Below are positions 35,124 through 43,018 of a stretch of 64,000 bases of DNA, piece by piece. The notes below the pieces were generated by a model, which saw nothing but the letters and a program-made list of their open reading frames with translations, searched no databases and had not been told where the DNA came from. The position numbers were made by a program, and so were the translations under genes. The first letter of the stretch is position 1. The number at the start of each line of letters is the position of its first letter. The DNA is from PALSA-612 sp035652235 (GTDB lineage: Bacteria; Actinomycetota; Thermoleophilia; Gaiellales; Gaiellaceae): NCBI GenBank assembly GCA_035652235.1, contig DASREE010000040.1, positions 30,077 to 94,076 on the forward strand, written 5' to 3'.

Positions 35124-35503
35124 CGCCCCGCCACCGCCACGCAGTCGACCTCGATCCGCGCTCCCGGCACGGCGAGCCGCGACACCTCGACGAGCGTCGA
35201 CGCCGGGTGGGCGTCACCGAACACCTCCTCCCGCAGCCGCGCGATCGCGTCCCGCTCCGACACGTCCGTGAGGAAGATCGTGAGCTTGGCCACATCGCCG
35301 AAGGAGGCACCGGCGGCGGCCAGGATCTCCCACATCGTGCCGAACACCTTCCTGGCCTGGGTCAGGATGTCGTCGCCGACGAGCTTGCCGTCGCCGTCCA
35401 CCGGCAGGATCCCGTTCACGAAGATCAGCTCCCCGGACACGGTGACCGCGTGCGCCGAGTGGGAGAGCAGCGGCAGCCCCGGCACGTGCAGCTCCCTCCT
35501 CAT
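35120..35503 (-). CDS. RidA/YjgF-family protein (copy 1)
   Basis: A 127-residue RidA-type protein: GELIFVNGILPVDGDGKLVG, VFGTMWEILAAAGASFGDV and VPGARIEVDCVAVAG are family segments. The conserved Arg that contacts the substrate carboxylate lies in GARIEV. RidA proteins hydrolyse reactive enamines/imines from ThDP- or PLP-type chemistry or act as deaminases. It overlaps the amidase and the second RidA gene by ATGA each. Two adjacent but diverged copies suggest different substrates or a heteromer. Confidence 0.88.
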   Translation of the reverse strand: MRRELHVPGLPLLSHSAHAVTVSGELIFVNGILPVDGDGKLVGDDILTQARKVFGTMWEILAAAGASFGDVAKLTIFLTDVSERDAIARLREEVFGDAHPASTLVEVSRLAVPGARIEVDCVAVAGR

Positions 35504-35889
35504 GACGGCACGAGAGCGACCGCCTCCACCTCGATCCGCGCCCCCGGGACGGCGAGGCGGCTGATCTCGACGAGCGTCGACGCCGGCCGGGCGGAGCCGA
35601 AGAACTCCTGCCGAACCGGGTTGATCGCGGCCCGGTCGCGGACGTCCGTCAGGAACACCGTCACCTTGACCACGTCCTGCGGGGCGGCGCCGGCGGCCGC
35701 CAGCACCGTGCGCATGTTCTCGAACACCTGCCGCGCCTGCGAGACGACGTCGCCGCCGACCACGCGCCCGTCCGCGTCGACCGGCACGATGCCGGATACG
35801 AACAGCAGGTCGCCCGCCCGCACCGCGTCCGTGTAGTGCGAGATCGGCTCCGCCTGCCCCGCGACCCGGTACTCCTCGCGGCCGCGCAT
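35500..35889 (-). CDS. RidA/YjgF-family protein (copy 2)
   Basis: A 129-residue RidA-type protein with GDLLFVSGIVPVDADGRVVG, QARQVFENMRTVLAAAGAAP and VPGARIEVEAVAL. It is about half identical to the neighbouring copy by eye. The ATG at 35889 overlaps the SRPBCC stop by one base (TGATG), which sets the start. Position after a ThDP enzyme fits removal of reactive imine or enamine intermediates. Confidence 0.88.
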   Translation of the reverse strand: MRGREEYRVAGQAEPISHYTDAVRAGDLLFVSGIVPVDADGRVVGGDVVSQARQVFENMRTVLAAAGAAPQDVVKVTVFLTDVRDRAAINPVRQEFFGSARPASTLVEISRLAVPGARIEVEAVALVPS

Positions 35890-36335
35890 CAGCTCTGCTT
35901 CGCGAAGTGCGCCTTGAGCGCGTCGAGGCCGCCCTGGAAGACCTCGACGGCGAAGAAGCGCTCCCAGCGCCCGATCTGGTCGCGCTCGCAGTCGAACGTC
36001 GTCCACCACTCGACGAAGCTCCGCTGGCCGTCCGTCACCGGCGTCACCCGGATCGTCGCCTGGTAGTTGTCCACGTCGAAGGGGTGCTTCTGGAAGTCGT
36101 ACGTGTACGAGCGCTCGACGTCGGAGTGGGCGAGGAGCTGCTCGCGCAGGTGGGTGCCGTCCGTGAGCGTGAAGCTGCGGATCGCCCCCACCTGGTCGCC
36201 TGCCTTGCCCTCCTCGATCTCGCTCGTCGCGACCATGCCAGAGTGCCAGCTGGCCAGCCCGTTGAAGTCGCGGATCCGCGCCCACACCTCGTCCGCGGAG
36301 GCGTCGATCACCGTGCTCGCATAGGACCTCGCCAT
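35889..36335 (-). CDS. SRPBCC/polyketide cyclase-type ligand-binding protein
   Basis: A 148-residue START-like protein: MARSYASTVIDASADEVWAR at the start, GLASWHSGMVATSEI and FVEWWTTFDCE in the beta sheet, and a long C-terminal helix (ALKAHFAKQ). The cavity binds a hydrophobic molecule; some members are cyclases, dehydratases or lyases. GGAGGAG is placed well before ATG 36335. It lies between a ThDP enzyme and two RidA genes, suggesting a shared pathway. Confidence 0.82.
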   Translation of the reverse strand: MARSYASTVIDASADEVWARIRDFNGLASWHSGMVATSEIEEGKAGDQVGAIRSFTLTDGTHLREQLLAHSDVERSYTYDFQKHPFDVDNYQATIRVTPVTDGQRSFVEWWTTFDCERDQIGRWERFFAVEVFQGGLDALKAHFAKQS

Positions 36336-36367
36336 CGCTCCTCCTTCGTCGTCCGTACGCCGTAACC

Positions 36368-38059
36368 CTATGCGCGCGAGGCAGCGCGGATCTCCGTGAT
36401 CGTCTGCCGCGGGTGGATCGCCTCCGGGTCGACCCGCAGGTCGATCACCGACGGCAGCCCCGAGCGCACCGCCCGCTCGAACGCCGCCTCCACCTCGCTC
36501 GTCCGCTCCACCGTCTCGCCGTGGCAGCCGAACGAGCGGGCGAAGTCGGCGAAGTCCGGGTTGAGGAGGTCGGTGCCGACGACGCGCCCGGGATAGTGCC
36601 GCTCCTGGTGCATCCTGATCGTCCCGTACATGCCGTTGTTGACGACGAGCACCACCACCGGCAGCTCGTACTGCGCGGCCGTGGCCAGCTCGGACGCCGC
36701 CATCATGAAGTCGCCGTCGCCGGCGAGGCAGACGACGAGCCGCTCCGGGTGGAGCGCCTTCGCCGCGAGCGCCGCCGGCAGCCCGTAGCCCATGGCGCCC
36801 GCGCGGGGGGCGAGCTGGGTGCCGAAACGGGCGAACTCGTAGAAGCGGTGCGCCCAGACGGTGAAGTTGCCCGCGCCGCAGGCGAGGACGGCGTCCTCGG
36901 GGAGCCGGCGGCGGAGGAAGGCCATCACCTCGCCGAGGTCGAGGCAGCCGGGAAGCGGCCGGTGCCGGAGGTTGGCCAGGTAGTCGGCGCGCGCCGAGGC
37001 GGTCCACTCGCGCCAGCGCGACGAGTCGACCGGCTCCAGCTCCTGCAGGCCGGCGGCGAGCTCCGTCACCCCGGAGACGATCGGAAGATCCGGCTCGTAC
37101 ACGCGGCCGAGCTCGTCCGGGTCGGGATGGACGTGTACGAGCGTCTGCTGCGGCCGGGGGACCTCGAGCAGCGTGTAGTCGCGCGTCGTGATGTCGCCGA
37201 GCCGGCCGCCCACGGCGAGCACGAAGTCCGACTCCTGCACGCGCCGGGCGAGCCTCGCGTCCATGCCGAGCGTCAGGTGCCCCGCGTAGACACGCGAGCG
37301 GTTGTCGACGTAGTCCTGGCAGCGGAACGACGCGGCGACGGGGACGTCGTTCGCCTCGCAGAACGCGAGCACGCCCTGGGCGGCGTCCGCCGTCCAGCCG
37401 CCCTCGCCGACGATGGCGAGCGGACGCTCCGAGCGCTCGAGCAGCTGGCGGAGCCGCCGCAGGTCGTCCTCGCTCGGCTGCGGGTGCGGCACGTGGATGG
37501 GGGCGGCGTCCGGCGCGTCCGTCTCCTCGGCGAGCACGTCCTCGGGCAGCGCGAGCACGACCGGGCCGGGCCGGCCGCTGACGGCGACCGCGAACGCCCG
37601 GGCGACGAGCTCCGGCAGACGGCCGGCGTCCTCGGCCTGGACGGCCCACTTGGCGAGCCCGCCGAACACGTGCGGGTAGTCGAGCTCCTGGAACGCGTCC
37701 CGGCCGACGAACGCCCGCCGCACCTGGCCGGCGAGCAGGATCATCGGCGTCGAGTCCTGCCAGGCGATGTGGACGCCGATCGAGGCGTGGGTCGAGCCGG
37801 GGCCGCGCGTGACGAGGCAGATCCCCGGGCGGCCGGTCAGCTTCCCGTACGCCTCCGCCATGTTCGCCGCCGCCGCCTCGTGGCGGCAGGAGATGAGCCG
37901 GATGCGGGCGTCGTGGAGCGCGTCGAGCACGGGCAGGTAGCTCTCGCCCGGGACGCAGAAGGCGATCTCGACGCCGTGCAGCTCCAGCTGGTCGACGAGG
38001 ACCCGGCCGCCGCTCCGCGTCACGGCAACCCCCCGCACCGCCCCGCTTCCGGCGATCAC
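36368..38059 (-). CDS. Thiamine-diphosphate enzyme, acetolactate-synthase-like
   Basis: A 563-residue ThDP protein with the three domains in order. The N-terminal Pyr domain has RLISCRHEAAAANMAEAYG with the catalytic Glu that activates ThDP; the middle domain follows around residues 200-330; the C-terminal PP domain has CLAGDGDFMMAASELATAA and NNGMYGTIR (GDG...NN metal/ThDP motif). Subfamilies include acetolactate synthase, oxalyl-CoA and benzoylformate decarboxylases; this one sits in a catabolic context and lacks a regulatory-subunit gene, so it is probably a decarboxylase or lyase. GTG start overlaps the cupin stop (GTGA). Confidence 0.85.
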   Translation of the reverse strand: MIAGSGAVRGVAVTRSGGRVLVDQLELHGVEIAFCVPGESYLPVLDALHDARIRLISCRHEAAAANMAEAYGKLTGRPGICLVTRGPGSTHASIGVHIAWQDSTPMILLAGQVRRAFVGRDAFQELDYPHVFGGLAKWAVQAEDAGRLPELVARAFAVAVSGRPGPVVLALPEDVLAEETDAPDAAPIHVPHPQPSEDDLRRLRQLLERSERPLAIVGEGGWTADAAQGVLAFCEANDVPVAASFRCQDYVDNRSRVYAGHLTLGMDARLARRVQESDFVLAVGGRLGDITTRDYTLLEVPRPQQTLVHVHPDPDELGRVYEPDLPIVSGVTELAAGLQELEPVDSSRWREWTASARADYLANLRHRPLPGCLDLGEVMAFLRRRLPEDAVLACGAGNFTVWAHRFYEFARFGTQLAPRAGAMGYGLPAALAAKALHPERLVVCLAGDGDFMMAASELATAAQYELPVVVLVVNNGMYGTIRMHQERHYPGRVVGTDLLNPDFADFARSFGCHGETVERTSEVEAAFERAVRSGLPSVIDLRVDPEAIHPRQTITEIRAASRA

Positions 38060-38595
38060 AGCTCGATCGGCTGCTCGAGGTAGATCCGCGCCCGCTGCAG
38101 CTTCGGCCTGGCCTCGTCGGCCGGGTCGACGTAGCGGATGGTGCGCTTGCCGGCGAGCGCGCGCGGCACGAGCATCACGCGCACGAAGGCCGTCTCCTGC
38201 GTCTCCGAGGCGACGGCGAGCACCGGCTCGGGCCCGCTCTCGAACCAGGCGCCGCCCGGTCGGTACAGGTGGCTTGCGCCGCCCGCCTCGACCCGCAGCG
38301 AGCCGGCGAGCAGGTAGCGGATGCCCGGACCGGGATGCGTGTGCCGGTAGGCCACTCCGCCCGGCGGGAAGTCGACGCGGTCGCAGCGCAGGAGCCAGCC
38401 GCCGTCCGGCGCGACGTCGATCTCGGCGGCGAGCGTCGCGCCGGCGACCGGCTGCTCTCCGAGCTCCCACACGAGCGCGGGGCCGTCGACGGCCGCCGCG
38501 CCGAAGCGGGCTTCGTCGCGGGCCAGGTCGTAGACGACGCGGCGGCCCGGCAGCGCGTCCACGCCGTCGGGATGCTCGAGCAGGGAGAGGATCAC
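38056..38595 (-). CDS. Cupin-domain protein
   Basis: A 179-residue protein with a central cupin: YRHTHPGPGIRYLLAGSLRV provides the first metal-binding motif (two His, with Gly-x-x-x-x-x-G), and AWFESGPEPVLA the second region. The first 60 residues are not typical cupin. It starts with GTG one base after the SDR stop and overlaps the ThDP gene by GTGA. It may be a small-molecule isomerase or a dioxygenase; no substrate is evident. Confidence 0.75.
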   Translation of the reverse strand: MILSLLEHPDGVDALPGRRVVYDLARDEARFGAAAVDGPALVWELGEQPVAGATLAAEIDVAPDGGWLLRCDRVDFPPGGVAYRHTHPGPGIRYLLAGSLRVEAGGASHLYRPGGAWFESGPEPVLAVASETQETAFVRVMLVPRALAGKRTIRYVDPADEARPKLQRARIYLEQPIEL

Positions 38596-38596
38596 G

Positions 38597-39316
38597 TCAG
38601 TGGAAGGTCTGGCCTCCGTCGATGACGATCGTCTGCCCGGTGACGAAGTCCGCGCCCGGCCCGCACAGGAAGACGACGGCCCCGACGACGTCCTCCGGCA
38701 GCTGGTCGCGCTGGATCGTGCGCGCGGCGAGGGACACGTCGCGGAGCTTCTCGATCACCTCCGGGTGCGCCTTGACACCGTCCGACAGGGTGAACCCGGG
38801 CGCGACGCAGTTGACGTGGATCGAGTCCTTGCCCAGCTCCTTCGCGAGCGCACGCGTGAAGGCGACGATGGCGCCCTTGCTCGTCACGTAGTGGAGCAGG
38901 AAGGGCACGCCGCGGAAGGGCGTGCCGGAGGAGATGTTGACGATCTTGCCTCCCCCCTGCTCGCGCATCGCCGGGACGACGGCGCGGCAGGTGAGGAACA
39001 TCGAGGCGACGTTCACGTCCATCACCCGCCGCCACTCCTCGAGCGGGATGTCCGTGAACGGCCGCATCGGCAGGGAGGCGTACAGGCCGGCGTTGTTGAC
39101 GAGGATGTCGAGGCGGCCGTGGCGGTCGAGCGTCTCGCGCACCATCGCCTCCACGTCCGCCTCCACCGACACGTCGGCGCGGATGCCGCCCTCGGGCGGG
39201 TCCAGATCGGCGACGACGACGGTCGCGCCGGCGCGCTCGAGCCCGTCCGCGATCGCGCGGCCGATGCCGCGGGCCCCGCCGGTGACGATCGCCACCCTGC
39301 CCTCGAGCACCGTCAT
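38597..39316 (-). CDS. Short-chain dehydrogenase/reductase
   Basis: A 239-residue SDR. The nucleotide motif is VTGGARGIGRAIADGL; DILVNNAGLYASLPM and the Ser-Tyr-Lys set in IVNISSG and LHYVTSKGAIVAF are intact. Asp in VVADLDPP suggests NAD(H) preference. GGGGGAGGG precedes ATG 39316. It heads the tightly packed run SDR-cupin-ThDP-SRPBCC-RidA-RidA-amidase and lies 37 bases after the NIPSNAP gene, probably on the same transcript. Confidence 0.88.
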   Translation of the reverse strand: MTVLEGRVAIVTGGARGIGRAIADGLERAGATVVVADLDPPEGGIRADVSVEADVEAMVRETLDRHGRLDILVNNAGLYASLPMRPFTDIPLEEWRRVMDVNVASMFLTCRAVVPAMREQGGGKIVNISSGTPFRGVPFLLHYVTSKGAIVAFTRALAKELGKDSIHVNCVAPGFTLSDGVKAHPEVIEKLRDVSLAARTIQRDQLPEDVVGAVVFLCGPGADFVTGQTIVIDGGQTFH

Positions 39317-39353
39317 CCCTCCCCCGACCTTGTACCAGTCTGATGCAAGGTCG

Positions 39354-39668
39354 TCAGCGGATCGGCGAGAACGAGGTCGGCCGCATGATCCGGTTCCACT
39401 GCGTGTCGAGCAGCGGCTGCAGCCGGGCGAGGAACGCCTGCCAGCGCTCGTCCGCCTGCAGGGCGTCCCGCCGCCGCTCCCGCTCCGCGTAGCTGTCGTA
39501 GCCCCACAAGCTGACGACCGAGGAGAGCTCGCCCACGTCGACCGTGAACCACCCGAGCAGGTTGCCGAGGTGCTCGATCTGCAGCGCGATCCCCTCGCGC
39601 TCGTACAGGCCGACGACCTCGCCGAGCTTGCCGGTGTGCACGTGGTAGGTGCGCTCCTCGACGATCAC
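39354..39668 (-). CDS. NIPSNAP-family protein
   Basis: A 104-residue single-domain protein. It starts MIVEERTYHVHTGKLGEVVG from GTG and has SSVVSLWGYDSYAERERRR, the ferredoxin-like alpha+beta pattern of NIPSNAP. In bacteria these small proteins often sit in catabolic operons; their job is not known. It is probably the first gene of the minus-strand catabolic operon, with TAGAAT eight bases before the start. Confidence 0.75.
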   Translation of the reverse strand: MIVEERTYHVHTGKLGEVVGLYEREGIALQIEHLGNLLGWFTVDVGELSSVVSLWGYDSYAERERRRDALQADERWQAFLARLQPLLDTQWNRIMRPTSFSPIR

Positions 39669-39676
39669 GGGCCCCG

Positions 39677-39682
39677 ATTCTA
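39677..39682 (-). promoter_or_regulatory. -10 box TAGAAT before the NIPSNAP gene
   Basis: Read on the minus strand, TAGAAT is 8 bases before GTG 39668. Only 36 bases separate this start from the divergent methyltransferase start. Confidence 0.45.
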
Positions 39683-39691
39683 TGAGTGCGG

Positions 39692-39697
39692 CATACT
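39692..39697 (+). promoter_or_regulatory. -10 box CATACT before the methyltransferase
   Basis: CATACT is seven bases before GTG 39705. It lies back to back with the -10 box of the NIPSNAP gene. Confidence 0.4.
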
Positions 39698-39704
39698 CCG
39701 GCGC

Positions 39705-40331
39705 GTGGGCCTCGGCGACCACCTCGCCCCTTTCGTCACCGACGCCCTCGGCGCCCCGTTCGAGCGGAAGCCGTTCGCGATCGAGCACCGCCGCCGGCTG
39801 CTCGAGCCGGCCGAGGGGCGCGTGCTCGAGATCGGGGCCGGCACGGGCTTCAACCTGCCCTACTACCCGGAAGCGGTGTCGTCGATCACGCTCACCGACG
39901 CGCTCGACGGCATGCTCCGTCGGGCGCGGAGGCGCGCCGCCACGGTGGGGAGGCAGGTCGAGGCGGTGCGCGCGCCCGCGGAGGCGTTGCCGTTCGACGA
40001 CGGGACGTTCGACACCGTCGTCGGCTCGCTCGTCCTCTGCTCGGTCTCGAGCCAGCAGCGCGCGCTGGCCGAGGTCAGGCGCGTGCTGCGGCCGGGCGGG
40101 CGCTACCTCTTCCTCGAGCACGTGCGCGCGGACGACCCCGACCTGGCGCGGCGCCAGGACCGCTGGAGCGGCGTCTGGAAGACCGTCTGCTTCGGCTGCC
40201 ACCCGAACCGGCGGACGCTCGAGCAGATCGAGGCCGTGCTCGCGGTCGAGGAGGTGGAGCGGGGCGTCGCCCCGGGCGGGATGCCGAAGCTCGTGCGCCC
40301 GTTCGTGCTCGGCCGCGCCGTCGCCCGCTGA
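39705..40331 (+). CDS. Class I SAM-dependent methyltransferase
   Basis: A 208-residue Rossmann methyltransferase. Motif I is RVLEIGAGTGFNLPYYPEA; TLTDALDGMLRRA follows; EALPFDDGTFDTVVGSLVLC and RVLRPGGRYLFLEHV are the UbiE-like motifs. FLEHVRADD and the CFGCHPNRRT region resemble METTL7-type proteins. The acceptor is unknown. The GTG start is placed by the -10 box and by similarity; the 3' end is convergent with the aldehyde dehydrogenase. Confidence 0.85.
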   Translation: MGLGDHLAPFVTDALGAPFERKPFAIEHRRRLLEPAEGRVLEIGAGTGFNLPYYPEAVSSITLTDALDGMLRRARRRAATVGRQVEAVRAPAEALPFDDGTFDTVVGSLVLCSVSSQQRALAEVRRVLRPGGRYLFLEHVRADDPDLARRQDRWSGVWKTVCFGCHPNRRTLEQIEAVLAVEEVERGVAPGGMPKLVRPFVLGRAVAR

Positions 40332-40355
40332 GCCGGGAGCGCGCCCCGCGCCGGC

Positions 40356-41825
40356 TCACAGCCCGGCCATGGTGAAGTACTTCGCCTCGAGCCACTCCTC
40401 GATCCCGTAGCGCGAGCCCTCCCGTCCGATCCCCGACTCCTTGACCCCGCCGAACGGAGCCACCTCGGTCGACACGAAGCCGGTGTTGAGCGCGACGATG
40501 CCGCACTCGAGCGCCTCTCCCACGCGCCAGGCGCGCCCGACGTCGCGCGTGAAGAAGTAGGCGCAGAGGCCGTACGGCGTGTCGTTCGCGATCCGCACCG
40601 CCTCCTCCTCCGACTCGAACGGGATGAGGCCGGCGACCGGGCCGAACGTCTCCTCGCACGACATGTCCGCCTCGACCGTCACCCCCGTCAGCACGGTCGG
40701 CGAGAAGAAGGTGCCCCCGAGCGCGTGCGCCGAGCCGCCGACCAGCACCTCGGCGCCCCGCTCGACCGCGTCCGCGACGTGCCGCTCGACCTTCTCGAAC
40801 CCCTGGCGGTCGATCAGCGGGCCAACCTGGGCGCCCTCCTCGAGGCCCGGAGCGACCCTGAGCGCGGCTGCGAGGTCGACCAGCCGGGAGGCGACCTCGT
40901 CGAACACGCCCCGCTGCACGAGGATGCGGTTCGCGGAGATGCACGTCTGTCCCGAGTTGCGGAACTTGCAGGCCAGGAACGCCTGCATGACGAGGTCGAG
41001 GTCGGCGTCGTCGAAGACGAGGAAGGGCGCGTTGCCGCCGAGCTCGAGGGAGACCTTCTTCACCGTCCGCGCGCACTGCGCCATGAGCAGCTTGCCGACG
41101 GCGGTCGACCCGGTGAAGCCGAGCTTGCGCACGAGCGGGCTGGACGTCAGCTCTGCGCCGATCACGGGAGCGTCGTCGGCGGCGCCCGTGACGATCGACA
41201 GCACGCCGCCGGGGACGCCCGCCTGCTCGGCGAGCTCCGCCAGGGCGAGCGCCGAAAGCGGCGTCTGCTCCGCCGGCTTCAGCACCATCGTGCAGCCGGC
41301 GGCGAGCGCCGGCGCCGCCTTGCGCGTGATCATGGCGCTCGGGAAGTTCCACGGGGTGATCCCGGCCGCGACGCCGACCGGCTGCTTGAGGACGAGCACG
41401 CGCCGCCCGGGCATCGGCTCCGGGATCGTGTCCCCGTACACGCGCTTTGCCTCCTCCGCAAACCACTCGAGGAACGAGGCGCCGTAGTCGATCTCCGCGC
41501 GCGACTCGGCGAGCGGCTTCCCCTGCTCGAGCGTCATCAGCACGGCCAGCTCCTCGCGGCGATCGAGCACGAGCTCGGCGAATCGGCGCAGGATCCGGGC
41601 GCGTTCCTTCGCGAGCAGCCCGCTCCAGGCGGGGAAGGCGGCCGCCGCCGCGTCGATCGCGCGGCGGGTCTCCGCGGCGCCCAGCCGGGGCACCTCGGCG
41701 ATCGTCTCCCCGGTCGCCGGGTTGACGACCGGGAACGTCTCACCCGAGTCGGCGCCGACCCAGGCGCCGCCGACGTACGCCTGCGAGCGGACGAGCTCGG
41801 GCGCGATCCGCGTCTCGACGGCCAC
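40356..41825 (-). CDS. NAD(P)-dependent aldehyde dehydrogenase, succinate-semialdehyde type
   Basis: A 489-residue aldehyde dehydrogenase. Catalytic residues are Glu in VKKVSLELGGNAPFLVFDD and Cys in FRNSGQTCISANR; LGFTGSTAVGK binds cofactor, and GITPWNFPSAMITRKAAPAL carries the catalytic Asn. The combination NSGQTCISANR and GGVKESGIGREG is characteristic of GabD-like succinate-semialdehyde dehydrogenases, though related semialdehydes are possible. GTG 41825 is taken as start because TATCGT lies seven bases upstream on this strand. Confidence 0.87.
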   Translation of the reverse strand: MAVETRIAPELVRSQAYVGGAWVGADSGETFPVVNPATGETIAEVPRLGAAETRRAIDAAAAAFPAWSGLLAKERARILRRFAELVLDRREELAVLMTLEQGKPLAESRAEIDYGASFLEWFAEEAKRVYGDTIPEPMPGRRVLVLKQPVGVAAGITPWNFPSAMITRKAAPALAAGCTMVLKPAEQTPLSALALAELAEQAGVPGGVLSIVTGAADDAPVIGAELTSSPLVRKLGFTGSTAVGKLLMAQCARTVKKVSLELGGNAPFLVFDDADLDLVMQAFLACKFRNSGQTCISANRILVQRGVFDEVASRLVDLAAALRVAPGLEEGAQVGPLIDRQGFEKVERHVADAVERGAEVLVGGSAHALGGTFFSPTVLTGVTVEADMSCEETFGPVAGLIPFESEEEAVRIANDTPYGLCAYFFTRDVGRAWRVGEALECGIVALNTGFVSTEVAPFGGVKESGIGREGSRYGIEEWLEAKYFTMAGL

Positions 41826-41832
41826 GGACGAG

Positions 41833-41838
41833 ACGATA
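41833..41838 (-). promoter_or_regulatory. -10 box TATCGT for the aldehyde dehydrogenase
   Basis: On the minus strand TATCGT lies seven bases before GTG 41825. It shares four bases with the plus-strand -10 box of the GNAT gene. Confidence 0.5.
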
Positions 41839-41840
41839 AT
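41835..41840 (+). promoter_or_regulatory. -10 box GATAAT for the GNAT gene
   Basis: GATAAT lies seven bases before GTG 41848. Together with TATCGT on the other strand it makes two overlapping divergent promoters within a 22-base gap. Confidence 0.5.
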
Positions 41841-41847
41841 CGACGGG

Positions 41848-42651
41848 GTGCCGGCGACCGAGCGCATCCAGGCGTACCTGCGTGCGAGCGCCCGGCGCCG
41901 GTACGAGGCCGTGCCGGCGCCGCCGTTCACCGCCTACCTGCACCCGAGCGACCCGCTCGAGTACTGCAGCTACGCGATCCCCGACGGACCCGTGCAGGGC
42001 GAGGTCACCGGGCCCCTCGCCCGCCTGCGCTCCCTCTTCCGCGAGCGCGGCAGGCGCACCCGCTTCGAGTTCCTCGAGCGGACGGCGCCGCGCCTCGCGA
42101 GCCTGCTCGAGGAGGCGGGCTTCCTGCTCGAGCTGCGGGCGCCGCTTCTGACCTGCTCCGCGGCCGCGGTCACCGCCGTCCCCGTCGAGGGCCTCGAGAT
42201 CGTCCCCGTGACGGCCGGATCGCCGCCCGCGCTCGCGCGCGCCTTCCTGACCGTGCGCGACCGGGCCTTCGGCGCCCGGACGGAGCAGCCGTCCGAGCAG
42301 GCGGCGCGCGCCTGGTTGCGCGGGCGTGCGCGGGCGGGGGCGGAGCTCCTCGGTTTCCTCGACGGCGAGCCGGTCGCCGTCGCCTCCGCCACGCCGCCCG
42401 AGCACGGGCTGTCCGAGCTGGCGGGAGTCGGCGTGCTCGAGCACGCGCGCGCTCGCGGCATCGGCGGCGCGATCACGGCGGCCGCGGCGCGCGCGGCCGC
42501 GGTGGCCGGGGCCGAGCTCGTCTTCCTCTCGCCGGGCTCCGACGGGGCGCGGTCGGTCTACGAGCGCGTCGGCTTCCGCCCTCAGGCGACGATGCTCCAC
42601 TACTTCGACCCCGAGCGAGCGGCGTCCATCCCGGCCCGGGAAGGTGGATAA
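41848..42651 (+). CDS. GNAT-family N-acetyltransferase
   Basis: A 267-residue protein. The C-terminal half is a GNAT domain: AELLGFLDGEPVAVASA (beta4), LSELAGVGVLEHARARGIGG (acetyl-CoA motif A, with R-x-x-G-I-G) and SVYERVGFRPQATML (last strands). The N-terminal half (residues 1-130) may be a degenerate second GNAT domain. Acceptor unknown. It is divergent from the aldehyde dehydrogenase and its TAA overlaps the -10 box of the cupin gene downstream. Confidence 0.82.
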   Translation: MPATERIQAYLRASARRRYEAVPAPPFTAYLHPSDPLEYCSYAIPDGPVQGEVTGPLARLRSLFRERGRRTRFEFLERTAPRLASLLEEAGFLLELRAPLLTCSAAAVTAVPVEGLEIVPVTAGSPPALARAFLTVRDRAFGARTEQPSEQAARAWLRGRARAGAELLGFLDGEPVAVASATPPEHGLSELAGVGVLEHARARGIGGAITAAAARAAAVAGAELVFLSPGSDGARSVYERVGFRPQATMLHYFDPERAASIPAREGG

Positions 42652-42652
42652 T
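42647..42652 (+). promoter_or_regulatory. -10 box GATAAT before the cupin-CoA ligase genes
   Basis: GATAAT spans the TAA stop of the GNAT gene and lies six bases before GTG 42659. Confidence 0.45.
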
Positions 42653-42658
42653 CCGGGC

Positions 42659-43018
42659 GTGGGCGAGCAGCCGAAGCCGCAGTTCGTGCACTTCGACGAC
42701 GTCGAGCCGTTCGAGCTCGCGGCCGGCGTGACCGGCCGGCCGCTGTTCGGCTCCGGCGCGATGCTGAACCTGATCGAGTTCCAGCCGGGGTCGGTCGTGC
42801 CGCTGCACAGCCATCCGCACGAGCAGCTCGGGATCGTCCTGCGCGGCATGCAGGCTCTCGTCGTCGACGGCGAGGCGCACGAGCTCGGGCCGATGGAGGG
42901 GTACGTCCTCCCGGGCGGCGTCGAGCACTCCGCCTACTGCGGGCCCGAGGGAGCGCTCGTGCTGGACATCTTCCAGCCCGTGCGCGAGGACTACCTCGCG
43001 CGCTGGCAGCATCCTTGA
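42659..43018 (+). CDS. Small cupin protein
   Basis: A 119-residue single-domain cupin. Motif 1 is VVPLHSHPHEQLGIVLRGMQ (His-x-His, Glu) and motif 2 is GYVLPGGVEHSAYCG (His). All four classic metal ligands are present. It starts with GTG and overlaps the following CoA ligase by TTGA, so the two are translated together. The function may be sensing, isomerisation or oxidation; unclear. Confidence 0.82.
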   Translation: MGEQPKPQFVHFDDVEPFELAAGVTGRPLFGSGAMLNLIEFQPGSVVPLHSHPHEQLGIVLRGMQALVVDGEAHELGPMEGYVLPGGVEHSAYCGPEGALVLDIFQPVREDYLARWQHP

